A stretch of DNA of 64,000 nt from assembly GCF_900111885.1 (NCBI RefSeq), contig NZ_FOKG01000005.1:62001-126000 (forward strand). The letters are read 5' to 3'. Positions 8,407 to 17,653 of this stretch are shown in pieces (position 1 is the first letter of the stretch; every line of letters starts with the position of its first letter). Origin of the DNA: Amycolatopsis marina. GTDB taxonomy: Bacteria; Actinomycetota; Actinomycetes; Mycobacteriales; Pseudonocardiaceae. Made by a program: the position numbers and the translations under genes. The notes under the pieces were generated by a model that ran no database searches, had not been told where the DNA came from, and saw only the letters and a list, made by a program, of their open reading frames with translations.

Positions 8407-10005
8407 TCAGTCGAACGTGACGGCCCTGATCAGGCGGGCGCCCACCGACGCCCCGATCGGCTCCAGCACGTGCGTGTCGACGGAGCGGTCCACCCGAAGC
8501 AGCATCACGGCGTCGGTCTTGTCCGTGGTCTGGCTGATCTGCGCGGCCTCGATGTTGATCCCGGCCTCGCCGAGCAGGGTGCCGACGCGGCCCATGATGC
8601 CCGGCCGGTCCGGGTACTCCAGCAGGAGCACGTTGCCTTCGGCCCTGAGGTCGAAGTGCCTGCCGTTGACCTCGACCAGCTTCTGCACCTCGTCCTTGCC
8701 CGTGACGGTGCCGGAGACCGAGAGGGCCGTCCCGTCGTCGTGCACGGCCCGGACGGTGACCAGGCTGCGGTGGTTGGGGCTCTCCGGCTCGGTGACGAGC
8801 TCGACGGTCACGCCGAGCTCCTCGGCCAGCCGCGGCGCGTTCACGAACGTGACCTGGTCCTCCACGACACCGGAGAACACGCCCCGCAGCGCGGCCAGCT
8901 GCAGCACACCGACGTCCTCGGCGGACAGCTCGCCGCGGACGACGACCGTGACCGACGAGGGCGCCTTGGCGCTGAAGGCCGATACGACCGTGCCCAGCTT
9001 CTGGGTCAGCGGCAGGTAGGGCCGGACCTCCTCACCGACCACACCGCCGCCCGCGACGTTGACCGCGTCCGGCACGAAGTCGCCGCGCAGCGCGAGCAGG
9101 GTCGACCGCGCGACGTCGGTGCCCGCCCTGTCCTGTGCCTCCGCGGTCGACGCGCCGAGGTGCGGCGTCACGACGACGTTGGGCAGCTCGAACAGCGGGC
9201 TCGAAGTGGTGGGCTCGGTGACGAAGACGTCGATGCCCGCACCGCCGACATGACCTTCGCGGATGGAGTCGGCGAGTGCGTCCTCGTCGATGAGGCCACC
9301 GCGGGCCGCGTTGACGACGAGGACGCCCTTCTTGGTCTTGGCCAGCGCCGCCGCGTCGATCAGCCCCTTGGTTTCCGGGGTCTTCGGCAGGTGGATGGAG
9401 ATCGCGTCGGCGCGCTGGAGCAGTTCGTCCAGCGACACCAGCTCGATACCGAGCTGCGCGGCACGGGCAGCGGAGACGTACGGGTCGTAGGCGATCAGCT
9501 CGGTGTCGAACGCGGCGAGACGCTGCGCGAACAGCTGGCCGATCTTGCCGAGGCCGACCACGCCGATGGTCTTTCCGTTGAGCTCGATGCCCGAGTAGGC
9601 ACTGCGCTTCCACTCGCCACCGCGCAGGCTCTGGTCCGCAGCGGGGACACGGCGGGCGACCGCGAGCAGCAGCGCGACGGCGTGCTCGGCTGCGGAGACG
9701 ATGTTCGACGTCGGGGCATTGACCACCAGAACGCCGCGTTCGGTGGCCGCGGGCACCTCGACGTTGTCCAGCCCGACCCCGGCGCGCGCCACGACCTTCA
9801 ACTTGCCGGAAGCGCCGAGTACCTCGGCGTCGACCTTGGTCGCCGATCGCACCAGGAGCGCGTCCGCGTCCTGCACCTCCTTGAGGAGGGCGGCGCGGTC
9901 GGTGCCGTCCACGTGCCGGACCTCGACCTCGTCGCCGAACACGCTCACCACGGACGGGGCGAGCTTCTCGGCGATGAGTACGACGGGCTGGCTGGGCTTG
10001 CTCAC
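8407..10005 (-). CDS. serA: D-3-phosphoglycerate dehydrogenase (long form)
   Basis: 532-aa NAD-dependent enzyme catalysing the first step of phosphoserine biosynthesis. The order is an N-terminal 2-hydroxyacid dehydrogenase domain, the Rossmann motif [16 protein letters not shown] near residue 150, the catalytic-His segment [13 protein letters not shown] near 285, an intervening allosteric substrate-binding domain, and a C-terminal ACT domain ([18 protein letters not shown]). This long form with both regulatory domains is the actinobacterial type that is feedback-inhibited by serine. The GTG at 10005 is supported by GGGAG 7 nt upstream and by homologue length; longer in-frame starts are not needed. 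Same strand order serA, leuB as in mycobacteria. Confidence 0.96.
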   Translation of the reverse strand: MSKPSQPVVLIAEKLAPSVVSVFGDEVEVRHVDGTDRAALLKEVQDADALLVRSATKVDAEVLGASGKLKVVARAGVGLDNVEVPAATERGVLVVNAPTSNIVSAAEHAVALLLAVARRVPAADQSLRGGEWKRSAYSGIELNGKTIGVVGLGKIGQLFAQRLAAFDTELIAYDPYVSAARAAQLGIELVSLDELLQRADAISIHLPKTPETKGLIDAAALAKTKKGVLVVNAARGGLIDEDALADSIREGHVGGAGIDVFVTEPTTSSPLFELPNVVVTPHLGASTAEAQDRAGTDVARSTLLALRGDFVPDAVNVAGGGVVGEEVRPYLPLTQKLGTVVSAFSAKAPSSVTVVVRGELSAEDVGVLQLAALRGVFSGVVEDQVTFVNAPRLAEELGVTVELVTEPESPNHRSLVTVRAVHDDGTALSVSGTVTGKDEVQKLVEVNGRHFDLRAEGNVLLLEYPDRPGIMGRVGTLLGEAGINIEAAQISQTTDKTDAVMLLRVDRSVDTHVLEPIGASVGARLIRAVTFD

Positions 10006-10391
10006 GATGCGGCTCCCACTGCTCGGTGTTTTTATTACCCAAATGCTCGGGTGCCAGGCGCCCTCGTGGGCGGCACAATGAAGGGCCGCGGTCAGCCGAC
10101 ATGCCCAACTCGGGAGCGAAACACCCCACCTACGGTGACCGGCCACGGCGCTGTGCCCGGATGGCGCAGTTTAACCCCGCACGGGCCCACTCGAATGGGT
10201 ACCCGTTAACTCCGCCGCAATCCGTCCACAACATGAGACGGACAGTCGTGAGTAAACTCATCCCAGCGCGGCCGGGGCCGCGTCCCGTCCGCGGAAAGGG
10301 CCGAGCCCACCCCGGTGCGTCGCCACTGCACGACCGCACCCTTCTTCCTGCCCGGTGCCTGCGGACGACGGGGCGTCATGGAGGAAGTGGC
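10006..10391. other. 386-bp divergent intergenic region
   Basis: It separates divergent serA and the ankyrin-repeat gene. I see no convincing coding frame. On the minus strand it contains an AT-rich GGTAATAAAAAC stretch at about 10028-10039, a possible serA -10 region. A hairpin at 10181-10206 (ACGGGCCCA with TGGGtaCCCGT) is flanked by TTAAC and GTTAA. The plus-strand ribosome site GGAGGAA lies just before 10392. Confidence 0.5.
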
Positions 10392-11789
10392 ATGAATTCG
10401 GGCATTCCGGCTTTCGCCAATGTGGAACAGCTTCGCAAGCGCGCGAAGGACCTGCTGCGCGCGTCCAGAAGCGGCGACGCCGCGGCGCTCGCCAGAATCA
10501 CCGCACACCGTCGGCAGGATCGGCCGCAACCACTGCTCAGCGACGCGCAGTTGACCCTCGCTCGCGAGTACGGATTCCCGAGCTGGGCCCAACTGCGGTC
10601 CTATGTAGAACGCCTCGCCGAGCACGGCCCGGGGCTCGAGCACGCCTACCGCGACGATCCGGGGTACTACGAGGAGCGTGCCGACGGCCTGCTGGCCTCC
10701 GCGGAGGACGGCACGCCCTCGGCCGTGGCCGCCTTCGACCGGGCGCGGGCGCCGGTCGATCGAAACGGCGCCCGGTTGGTGCTCGCCCGGCAGCACGGCT
10801 TCCGTTCCTGGGCAGGACTGCGCGGGCACGTACGGGGGCTGATCGCGGGCGGTGAGCCGTTCGCGCGGGCCTACCGGGCGGTCGAAGCGCAGGACGTGGC
10901 CGGACTGGGCGCCCTCGTCGGCCGGTTTCCCGAACTCGTCCACGCGAGGGGCACCAACGGCAACGACCTGCTGGGCATGGCGACGGCGACCTGCGACGAG
11001 CGGCTGGTGCAGGTGCTGCTGGACCGGGGAGCGGATCCCGCCCGGGCCAACGCGCACGACTGGACCGCGCTGCACCAGACGGCGTATTCCGGCCAACCGC
11101 ACCTGGCGCGCCTGCTGCTCGCCACCGGTGCACCCATCGACGTCTCGGCCCGCGGAGACGGCGGCACCCCATTGGTCATCGCGTTGTTCTGGGGACACAC
11201 GGAAGTGGCGGAACTGCTGGCCACAGCCGGCGTCGTTCCGGCGAACCTGCGCGCAGCGGCCGGACTCGGGCGGCTGGATCTGCTGGGCGAACTACTCGCA
11301 CCGGACGGCACACCGACACGGGAGGCCGGCGCGCATCGCGGGTTCTACCGGCCGCACAGCGGGTTCCCCGCCTGGCGGCCGTCGGACGAACCGAAGGAGA
11401 TCCGGAACGAGGCGCTGACGTGGGCCGCGCGAAACGGCCGGGTGGAGGCCGTCGAACTGCTGGTCCGACACGGCGCGGACGTGGACGCGGATGTCTATCG
11501 CGGCACCGCCCTCACCTGGGCGGCCGCCTGCGGACAGGCACTTGCGGCCCAAGGGCTGCTCGCGCTGGGGGCCGACCCGAACCGGCGTGGCACGTTCGGC
11601 GGGCCGGGCCACGGCGAGGGAGTCACCGCACTGCACCTCGCAGCGCAGCACGGATCGGTCGGCGTGATCGAGGTACTCCTGCGTGCGGGTGCCGATCCGT
11701 CGATTCGCGACAACCTGCACGGCGGTGACGCGGCGAGCTGGGCCGAGGAGTTCGGCCAGCAGGCGGCGAGAGAGTTGTTGAATACTTAA
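10392..11789 (+). CDS. Ankyrin-repeat protein
   Basis: 465-aa protein. The N-terminal ~150 residues contain two similar segments with FPSWAQLRSYV and FRSWAGLRGHV, each after a Leu/Arg-rich helix. They are followed by ankyrin repeats: GNDLLGMATATCDERLVQVLLDRGADP, DWTALHQTAYSGQPHLARLLLATG, GTPLVIALFWGHTEVAELL and, near the C-terminus, VTALHLAAQHGSVGVIEVLLRAGADP. Ankyrin repeats mediate protein-protein contacts; no catalytic domain is seen. ATG 10392 has GGAGGAA upstream at good spacing. There is no signal peptide or membrane segment, so it is cytoplasmic. No neighbour suggests its partner. Confidence 0.88.
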   Translation: MNSGIPAFANVEQLRKRAKDLLRASRSGDAAALARITAHRRQDRPQPLLSDAQLTLAREYGFPSWAQLRSYVERLAEHGPGLEHAYRDDPGYYEERADGLLASAEDGTPSAVAAFDRARAPVDRNGARLVLARQHGFRSWAGLRGHVRGLIAGGEPFARAYRAVEAQDVAGLGALVGRFPELVHARGTNGNDLLGMATATCDERLVQVLLDRGADPARANAHDWTALHQTAYSGQPHLARLLLATGAPIDVSARGDGGTPLVIALFWGHTEVAELLATAGVVPANLRAAAGLGRLDLLGELLAPDGTPTREAGAHRGFYRPHSGFPAWRPSDEPKEIRNEALTWAARNGRVEAVELLVRHGADVDADVYRGTALTWAAACGQALAAQGLLALGADPNRRGTFGGPGHGEGVTALHLAAQHGSVGVIEVLLRAGADPSIRDNLHGGDAASWAEEFGQQAARELLNT

Positions 11790-11877
11790 CTTCCTGTCCG
11801 AAAAGCGCCGGTAATCGGTCGCTTTTCCCCGTTGTATGGAACTCGCAAGCAGGACGGGACAACGGAAGGAGACAGCG

Positions 11878-12621
11878 ATGACAGGCGTGCTCGACGGCAA
11901 GGTCGCTCTGGTGACCGGGGGCAGCCGCGGGATCGGTGCGGCGATCGCCATCCGGCTCGGCGAACAGGGTGCCGACGTCGTGCTCACGTACCAGCACAGC
12001 GCGGACCAGGCGGGCAACGTCGTGGAGTCGATCAAGGCGCACGGCAGGAGGGCACTGGCGGTGCGGGCGGACAACGCCGACGCCGACGCGGTGGCGGGTT
12101 CGGTACGGGCGGCGCTGGGCGAGTTCGGCAGGCTGGACATTCTGGTGAACAACGCCGGCGTGGGGCACTACGGCGTGATCGAGGACATCTCGCAGGCCGA
12201 ACTCGACCACGTCATCGCCGTGAACGTCCGGGCGCCGTTCCTGGCGACCCAGGCTGCCGTGCCGCACCTGAGCGATGGCGGGCGGGTCATCACGATCGGC
12301 AGCATCGCGTCCGAACGCGCCGCCGTCGCCGGGTTCAGCCTCTACGGGCTGAGCAAGGCGGCGCTGACCGGCCTGACCAAGGCGCTCGGCAGGGAACTCG
12401 GCCCACGGGGAATCACGGTGAACCTCGTGCAGCCGGGGCCGATCGACACCGACATGAACCCGGCGGACGGCCCCGGGGCGGACGGGCAGCGGGAGTTCGT
12501 CGCGCTGGGTGCCCACGGGCAGCCGTCGGACATCGCCGCGACCGTCGCGCACCTCGCCGGTGAGACCGGCAGGTACATCACCGCCACCGCGATAGCAGTG
12601 GACGGCGGCCACGCCGCCTGA
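11878..12621 (+). CDS. Short-chain dehydrogenase/reductase (3-oxoacyl-ACP reductase-like)
   Basis: 247-aa classical SDR. The cofactor motif VTGGSRGIGAAIAIRLGEQG (residues ~12-30) and the NNAG motif in LVNNAGVGHYG are present. The catalytic Ser-Tyr-Lys triad is in GSIASERAAVAGFSLYGLSKAALTGL (YxxxK), and the C-terminal VDGG signature ends the protein. TYQHSADQAG after the second beta strand suggests NADP preference (weak). AAGGAG precedes ATG 11878 at proper spacing; a longer in-frame ATG at 11836 would lack this. The substrate is unknown. The gene ends four bases before a palindromic repeat and is convergent with the DUF397 gene. Confidence 0.92.
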   Translation: MTGVLDGKVALVTGGSRGIGAAIAIRLGEQGADVVLTYQHSADQAGNVVESIKAHGRRALAVRADNADADAVAGSVRAALGEFGRLDILVNNAGVGHYGVIEDISQAELDHVIAVNVRAPFLATQAAVPHLSDGGRVITIGSIASERAAVAGFSLYGLSKAALTGLTKALGRELGPRGITVNLVQPGPIDTDMNPADGPGADGQREFVALGAHGQPSDIAATVAHLAGETGRYITATAIAVDGGHAA

Positions 12622-12624
12622 GGA

Positions 12625-12650
12625 CTCGCACTTTCCCGGGAAAGTGCGAG
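12625..12650. repeat. Palindromic repeat, copy 3 (26 bp)
   Basis: Perfect 26-bp palindrome: the 20-bp core plus CTC/GAG flanks, four bases after the SDR stop codon. First of three copies within 130 bp. Confidence 0.95.
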
Positions 12651-12689
12651 GTTGAAAGCACCCCACCCCAGGTGGCACGCGCGCGGTCA

Positions 12690-12711
12690 CGCACTTTCCC
12701 GGGAAAGTGCG
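12690..12711. repeat. Palindromic repeat, copy 4 (22 bp)
   Basis: Core palindrome with one extra C/G pair, in the convergent SDR/DUF397 intergenic region. Confidence 0.95.
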
Positions 12712-12732
12712 ATAGGTGCACGCGCAAGTACC

Positions 12733-12752
12733 GCACTTTCCCGGGAAAGTGC
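12733..12752. repeat. Palindromic repeat, copy 5 (20 bp)
   Basis: Exact 20-bp core. It ends two bases before the stop codon of the convergent DUF397 gene. Confidence 0.95.
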
Positions 12753-12754
12753 CG

Positions 12755-13027
12755 CTACCAGGGTTCGTCGAACTCGCCGTCTTTGACGCCCTTGACGAAG
12801 GCGTCCCATTCCGACGGGGTGAAGACCAGGATCACGCCGTCGGGCTTCGAGGACTGGCGCATCGCCACGTAGGTGACGCCGTCGGTGTGCGGGACGAACG
12901 CGTACTCGACAGCGTCCTCGAGCGTCTCCCCCTCGGGCTCGGCCCGGATCCACTCGGCCTTGCCCAGGTCCAACTCGTGGCGGATGTGCGCCTTGTCGTC
13001 GACGGGCTGCGACGGTTGCTCGCTCAT
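12755..13027 (-). CDS. DUF397-family small protein
   Basis: 90-aa acidic protein whose C-terminal half matches the DUF397 pattern: VTYVAMRQSSKPDGVILVFTPSEWDAFVKGVKDGEFD. DUF397 genes are abundant in Streptomyces and Pseudonocardiales, usually next to an XRE-type regulator, where they resemble antitoxin- or anti-sigma-like partners. No such regulator is adjacent here, so the partner must lie elsewhere or is lost. The start is the ATG at 13027. The gene lies just downstream of the ilvC terminator and reads the same way as ilvC. Three palindromic repeats follow its 3' end. Confidence 0.82.
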   Translation of the reverse strand: MSEQPSQPVDDKAHIRHELDLGKAEWIRAEPEGETLEDAVEYAFVPHTDGVTYVAMRQSSKPDGVILVFTPSEWDAFVKGVKDGEFDEPW

Positions 13028-13058
13028 ACCGCCACCGTATCGGCTCGGCGGAAAACGA

Positions 13059-13103
13059 CCAGGGCCACCTCGACGGCACGTACTGCCGCCGGGGTGGCCC
13101 TGG
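13059..13103 (-). terminator. ilvC (ilvBNC operon) terminator
   Basis: An 11-bp perfect outer stem (CCAGGGCCACC, 13059-13069, with 13093-13103) surrounds a smaller inner hairpin. Read on the minus strand it is followed by TCGTTTTCC. It lies 12 nt past the ilvC stop, as expected for the end of the ilvBNC transcript. Confidence 0.8.
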
Positions 13104-13115
13104 CTGCCGGCGTGA

Positions 13116-14138
<1,023 letters not shown>

Positions 14139-14205
14139 TTACTTCCTTTCGGATTCTGACATTCTAAGTAGCTTTGTTCAGTGGCTGCCGTGACGCGCAG
14201 GCGCC

Positions 14206-14712
14206 TCAGCGGGCGCCGGTGGCGGTGATCGACCGGGCACCCCGGCCGACCGCGACCATTCCGGACTGCACGAGCTCGCGCACCCCGTAGGGCTCGAGCA
14301 TGCGCAGCAGGGCGTTGATCTTGTCGCCCGTGCCGGTCGCCTCGATCGTCAACGCCTCCGGCGAGACGTCCACCACCTTGGCACGGAACAACTGCACGGT
14401 CTCCAGCACCTGGCTGCGCACCGTGGCATCCGCCCTGACCTTCACGAGAAGCAACTCGCGCCGGACCGCGGTGGCCGGGTCGAGCTCCACGATCTTGATG
14501 ACGTTGACGAGCTTGTTGAGCTGCTTGGTCACCTGTTCGAGCGGTAGCTCCTCAACGGCGACCACGATCGTCATCCGGGACACCTCCGGGTTCTCCGTGG
14601 GCCCGACTGCGAGGGACTCGATGTTGAAACCGCGGCGGGAGAACAGTCCCGAGACGCGGGCGAGCACACCTGGGACATTCTCCACCAGGACGCTCAGGGT
14701 GTGATTGGTCAT
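14206..14712 (-). CDS. ilvN: Acetolactate synthase regulatory subunit
   Basis: 168-aa small subunit of acetohydroxyacid synthase. It activates the catalytic IlvB subunit and confers feedback inhibition by branched-chain amino acids, chiefly valine. It begins with an ACT domain, HTLSVLVENVPGVLARVSGLF, whose GVLARV loop forms the effector site, followed by RRGFNIESLAVGPTENPEVSRMTIVV. The C-terminal ALS_ss_C region starts near LVKVRADATVRSQVLE. The start codon shares its A with the ilvB stop (TGATG at 14712), which implies translational coupling and equal stoichiometry. Confidence 0.97.
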   Translation of the reverse strand: MTNHTLSVLVENVPGVLARVSGLFSRRGFNIESLAVGPTENPEVSRMTIVVAVEELPLEQVTKQLNKLVNVIKIVELDPATAVRRELLLVKVRADATVRSQVLETVQLFRAKVVDVSPEALTIEATGTGDKINALLRMLEPYGVRELVQSGMVAVGRGARSITATGAR

Positions 14713-16580
14713 CAGATCTCATCCTCGTCGAAGAGCGGGCGGATGCCGCGCGCGGCCATGATCTCGTCGTTGCCGGTGCCCGCGGCCACCATCGGCCACA
14801 CCTGGGCATCCTTGCCGACCACGAAGTCGATCACGACGGGGCGGTCGTTGATGGCCATCGCACGCTGGATGACGTCGTCGACCTCCTCCTTGCTCTCGCA
14901 CCGCAGGCCCGCACAACCGAGCGCCTCGGCGAGGAGGGTGAAGTCGGGGATCCGGTGCTTGTGCGTTCCGAGGTCGGTGTTGGAGTAGCGCTCGGAGTAG
15001 AAGAGGTTCTGCCACTGCCGGACCATGCCGAGGTTGCCGTTGTTGATCACGGCGACCTTGATCGGCGCGCCCTCGATGGCGCAGGTGGCCAGCTCCTGGT
15101 TGGTCATCTGGAAGCAGCCGTCGCCGTCGATCGCCCAGACCTGCGTGTCGGGGCAGCCGAACTGCGCGCCCATCGCGGCCGGGACGGCGAAGCCCATCGT
15201 GCCGAGGCCACCGGAGTTGATCCAGGTCGCCGGCTTCTCGTACTTGATGAACTGGGCCGCCCACATCTGGTGCTGGCCGACGCCCGCCGTGTAGATGGCG
15301 TCCGGACCGACGAGTTGCCCGATACGCTCGATGACGTACTGCGGCGAGAGGGCTCCGTCGTCCGGCCACTCGTAGCCCGCGGGGAACGTGTCCCGCCACG
15401 AGTTCAGCTGCACCCACCACGCATCGAGGTCGGGGCCGCCGGACTGCTCGGCCTCGCCGCGCACGGCGCTGATCAGGTCGGTGATGATCTCCGCGCAGTC
15501 ACCGACGATCGGGACGTCGGCCTTGCGGTTCTTCGAGATCTCCGCGGGGTCGATGTCGGCGTGCACGATGGTGGCGTCCGGCGCGAACGAGTCCAGCTGT
15601 CCGGTGACCCGGTCGTCGAACCGGGCGCCGAGGGCGATCAGCAGGTCCGAGCGCTGCATCGCGGCCACAGCCGCCACCGAGCCGTGCATCCCCGGCATGC
15701 CGAGGTGCTGCCGGTGCGAGTCGGGGAAGGCGCCGCGAGCCATCAACGTGGTCACGACGGGGATACCGGTCGCCTCGGCGAGTTCGAGCAGCTGCGCGGA
15801 GGCCTTGGCCTTGATCACACCACCGCCGACGTAGAGCACCGGCCGCCGCGACTCCGAGATCAGCCTGGCGGCCTCGCGAACCTGCTTGCCGTGCGGCCGC
15901 AGGGTCGGGCGGTAGCCCGGCAGCCGCATCTCCGTCGGCCAGGAGTAGGAGGTCAGCTCCTGCAGGACGTCCTTGGGGATGTCCACCAGGACAGGTCCCG
16001 GGCGGCCGGTGGAGGCCAGGTGGAAGGCCTCCGCGATCACCCTCGGGATGTCGGCGGGGTCGGTGACCAGGAAGTTGTGCTTGGTGATCGGCATCGTGAT
16101 GCCGCAGATGTCCGCTTCCTGAAACGCATCGGTGCCGATCAGCGCGCGCGACTGCTGGCCGGTGATGGCCACGACCGGGACCGAGTCCATGTTGGCGTCC
16201 GCGAGCGGGGTCACCAGGTTCGTGGCCCCGGGGCCGGATGTCGCCATGCAGACCCCGACCTTGCCGGTCGCCTGTGCGTAGCCGGTCGCGGCGTGGCCTG
16301 CTCCCTGCTCGTGGCGCACCAGCACGTGGCGGACCTTTGTGGAGTCGAGCAACGGGTCGTAGGCGGGCAGGATGGTGCCGCCCGGAATACCGAAGACGAC
16401 CTCGGCACCTACCGCTTCGAGAGACCGCACGAGTGACTGCGCGCCGGTCACCCGGACGGGGGTGCCTGCGGGGGGCGCGGGCTTCGGGCGGGAGCCGGGC
16501 TGGGTGGGCGACGCGGCGGGCGTTCCACCTGCCGGCGTCGACCCTGCGTTCGTGTCCGATCGCGAGGTGGCGCTTGTCAT
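14712..16580 (-). CDS. ilvB: Acetolactate synthase catalytic subunit
   Basis: 622-aa thiamine-diphosphate enzyme that condenses two pyruvates, or pyruvate with 2-oxobutyrate. After a variable Pro/Ala/Thr-rich N-terminal extension (~45 aa), the TPP N-domain begins at [23 protein letters not shown]. Its catalytic Glu is in [14 protein letters not shown]. The FAD-containing central domain follows, and the C-domain shows [12 protein letters not shown] and the TPP/Mg motif [17 protein letters not shown] with [13 protein letters not shown]. It is the first gene of ilvBNC, under the Leu/Val leader-peptide attenuator mapped at 16669-16816. The N-terminal extension makes the start less certain, but an ATG sits at 16580. 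Confidence 0.97.
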   Translation of the reverse strand: MTSATSRSDTNAGSTPAGGTPAASPTQPGSRPKPAPPAGTPVRVTGAQSLVRSLEAVGAEVVFGIPGGTILPAYDPLLDSTKVRHVLVRHEQGAGHAATGYAQATGKVGVCMATSGPGATNLVTPLADANMDSVPVVAITGQQSRALIGTDAFQEADICGITMPITKHNFLVTDPADIPRVIAEAFHLASTGRPGPVLVDIPKDVLQELTSYSWPTEMRLPGYRPTLRPHGKQVREAARLISESRRPVLYVGGGVIKAKASAQLLELAEATGIPVVTTLMARGAFPDSHRQHLGMPGMHGSVAAVAAMQRSDLLIALGARFDDRVTGQLDSFAPDATIVHADIDPAEISKNRKADVPIVGDCAEIITDLISAVRGEAEQSGGPDLDAWWVQLNSWRDTFPAGYEWPDDGALSPQYVIERIGQLVGPDAIYTAGVGQHQMWAAQFIKYEKPATWINSGGLGTMGFAVPAAMGAQFGCPDTQVWAIDGDGCFQMTNQELATCAIEGAPIKVAVINNGNLGMVRQWQNLFYSERYSNTDLGTHKHRIPDFTLLAEALGCAGLRCESKEEVDDVIQRAMAINDRPVVIDFVVGKDAQVWPMVAAGTGNDEIMAARGIRPLFDEDEI

Positions 16581-16668
16581 CGGTTCTGCCTCGTGGGTCT
16601 CGTTGCTACTCGGGTCAGCTGTCGCGGTGTGATTGGTTCACTCGTTCAGGTCAGCAGGTACAGACATC

Positions 16669-16706
16669 AAAAAACCCCCGCCGACCGATAGAGGTCGCAC
16701 GAGGGT
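16669..16706 (-). terminator. Attenuator terminator before ilvB
   Basis: On the minus strand ACCCTCG and CGACC pair with GGTCG and CGGGGGT, giving twelve pairs split by a small internal loop, followed by T6 (16674-16669). It lies between the leader-peptide ORF and ilvB. An upstream 11-bp hairpin (16727-16755, CTTCCC-AAGCG with CGCTT-A-GGGAAG) overlaps the leader's last Leu codon and stop and is the likely pause hairpin. Confidence 0.87.
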
Positions 16707-16731
16707 CGCGCGTCAACGCAGAGGCTCTTCC

Positions 16732-16779
16732 CTAAGCGTCGACGCGCTTGGGAAGTACGAGGCCGGTCTGCGGTGTCAC
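16732..16779 (-). CDS. ilvB leader peptide (Leu-Val-Leu)
   Basis: GTG-initiated 15-residue ORF, MTPQTGLVLPKRVDA, with codons CTC GTA CTT for Leu-Val-Leu just before the pause hairpin. The LVL-x-KRV core resembles the ilvB leader peptides known from Streptomyces and other actinobacteria, where shortage of charged branched-chain tRNAs relieves termination. It has no Shine-Dalgarno. The predicted transcription start coincides with the GTG, so translation is probably leaderless. Confidence 0.86.
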   Translation of the reverse strand: MTPQTGLVLPKRVDA

Positions 16780-16786
16780 GTCGACG

Positions 16787-16816
16787 ACGGTAATCGGTCG
16801 CTGTCAAGAGTGTCAA
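16787..16816 (-). promoter_or_regulatory. ilvBNC promoter
   Basis: On the minus strand: perfect TTGACA (16816-16811), an 18-nt spacer, and TACCGT (16792-16787, fits TAnnnT). The -10 ends 7 nt before the leader GTG, the same geometry as the cimA leader promoter. Confidence 0.72.
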
Positions 16817-16909
16817 CTCTGCGGGATCGTGATTCCGCATACTGGACGCCGGGGGCGTGGCTCCAACCCCGCTCACCAGTGCCGAAACCGCCCGGTGCAC
16901 CATCACAGG

Positions 16910-17389
16910 GTGAACCAGGAAGCGCAGAACTCGCAGCGTGAAGCCCCGGTCGAGGGTCGCAAGGCCATCTTCCGGATCCCTGCCACCGCGATGCTCGCCG
17001 TGGCATTTCTGACGATCTGTGTGACGCCCGCCGCATTCGCGCTGCCGGGTCTGCAGGCGCTCTACCTCGCTCCGATCGCCCTGGCCGTGTGGGTGATTCG
17101 CATGCGGACGACGGCGACGGCCGAGGGCCTCACCGTCCGGACGGTGTTCAACGAGCGGAAACTCCACTGGTCCCAGCTGCGTGGGCTGGCCGTGGCGAAG
17201 GGCGCGAAGGTGAAAGCCGTGACCACAGAGGGCACGGAGGTGGCGCTGCCCGCGGTCCGCGCCCGGCATCTGCCCGTGCTGTCGCTGATCAGCGGGGGCC
17301 GGGTGCCCGACCCCACCGGCATCACCGAGGAGATCACCGAGGAGGACCTGCGCGGCGGGCCGAAGGAGACGGGCAGCGACGAGGAGTAA
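16910..17389 (+). CDS. PH-domain membrane protein, antigen-6 (CFP-6) type
   Basis: 159-aa protein. A short N-terminal tail is followed by two adjacent hydrophobic helices (ATAMLAVAFLTICVTPAAFAL and LQALYLAPIALAVWVI). A bacterial PH-like domain follows: TATAEGLTVRTVFNERKLHWSQLRGLAV, KVKAVTTEGTEVALPAVRARHLPVLS. The acidic tail ends EEDLRGGPKETGSDEE. This matches the low-molecular-weight antigen 6 family, whose M. tuberculosis member lies divergently next to ilvB1 as here. Function is unknown; it is probably a membrane-anchored scaffold. The GTG at 16910 was chosen because the protein then begins right before the conserved region. Its start is about 100 nt from the ilvB promoter on the opposite strand. 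Confidence 0.82.
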   Translation: MNQEAQNSQREAPVEGRKAIFRIPATAMLAVAFLTICVTPAAFALPGLQALYLAPIALAVWVIRMRTTATAEGLTVRTVFNERKLHWSQLRGLAVAKGAKVKAVTTEGTEVALPAVRARHLPVLSLISGGRVPDPTGITEEITEEDLRGGPKETGSDEE

Positions 17390-17451
17390 CCTCGACGTAC
17401 CGCTACCGGGCCGCGGGCGCGTACCCCACGCCGGCCGTTTCGATATCAGGA

Positions 17452-17603
17452 GGGTTATTCACAAGTCGGCAGACGGGACCGTCCCGGAGAGGGCCCACGC
17501 TGCGGCATGCTTCTTCTGCCGCAGTAGGGGCGGTCGTGGCTGCCGACTGCAGGCGACGTGCGGGCATGACCGCAGGTCGACCGTGAATAACCCGACTTGT
17601 GAA
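17452..17603 (+). promoter_or_regulatory. Structured ilvD upstream element with nested inverted repeats
   Basis: Outer arms GGGTTATTCAC (17452-17462) and GTGAATAACCC (17583-17593) are perfectly complementary. An overlapping alternative pairs TTCACAAGTCGG (17458-17469) with CCGACTTGTGAA (17592-17603), and the two are mutually exclusive. Inside are GTCGGCAG/CTGCCGAC (17465-17472/17540-17547), hairpin CTGCGGCA/TGCCGCAG (17500-17507/17517-17524), and CGAC-TGCGG/CCGCA-GTCG (17554-17579). It may be an RNA switch for ilvD or a small mobile (MITE-like) element with terminal inverted repeats. The sequence shows the pairing; the role is inference. Confidence 0.55.
17507..17527 (+). CDS. Possible Leu-rich mini leader ORF upstream of ilvD
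   Basis: ATG CTT CTT CTG CCG CAG TAG encodes MLLLPQ, three consecutive Leu codons. It sits inside the 8-bp hairpin 17500-17524 of the structured region before ilvD. GAGAGGG at 17487-17493 is a possible but rather distant ribosome site (13 nt). The position and the Leu run fit an amino-acid-sensing leader for a branched-chain gene. At six codons, chance is also possible. Confidence 0.4.
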   Translation: MLLLPQ

Positions 17604-17653
17604 TTAAACGCCGTACTCGGCCGTCGTGGCCGAACAAGACACAAGGTGAGTTC

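Noticed and set aside
8470..10209. Open frame of 579 codons opposite serA
   Set aside because: Covers serA exactly, codon-position shadow, no ribosome site or motif.
12625..12752. Clustered palindromes as a CRISPR array
   Set aside because: Spacers are irregular (39 and 21 bp), repeats are perfect palindromes, and no cas genes are present.
17452..17603. Complete insertion sequence before ilvD
   Set aside because: Too short for a transposase and no clear target-site duplication beyond a 2-bp GA match; kept only as a possible MITE or RNA element.
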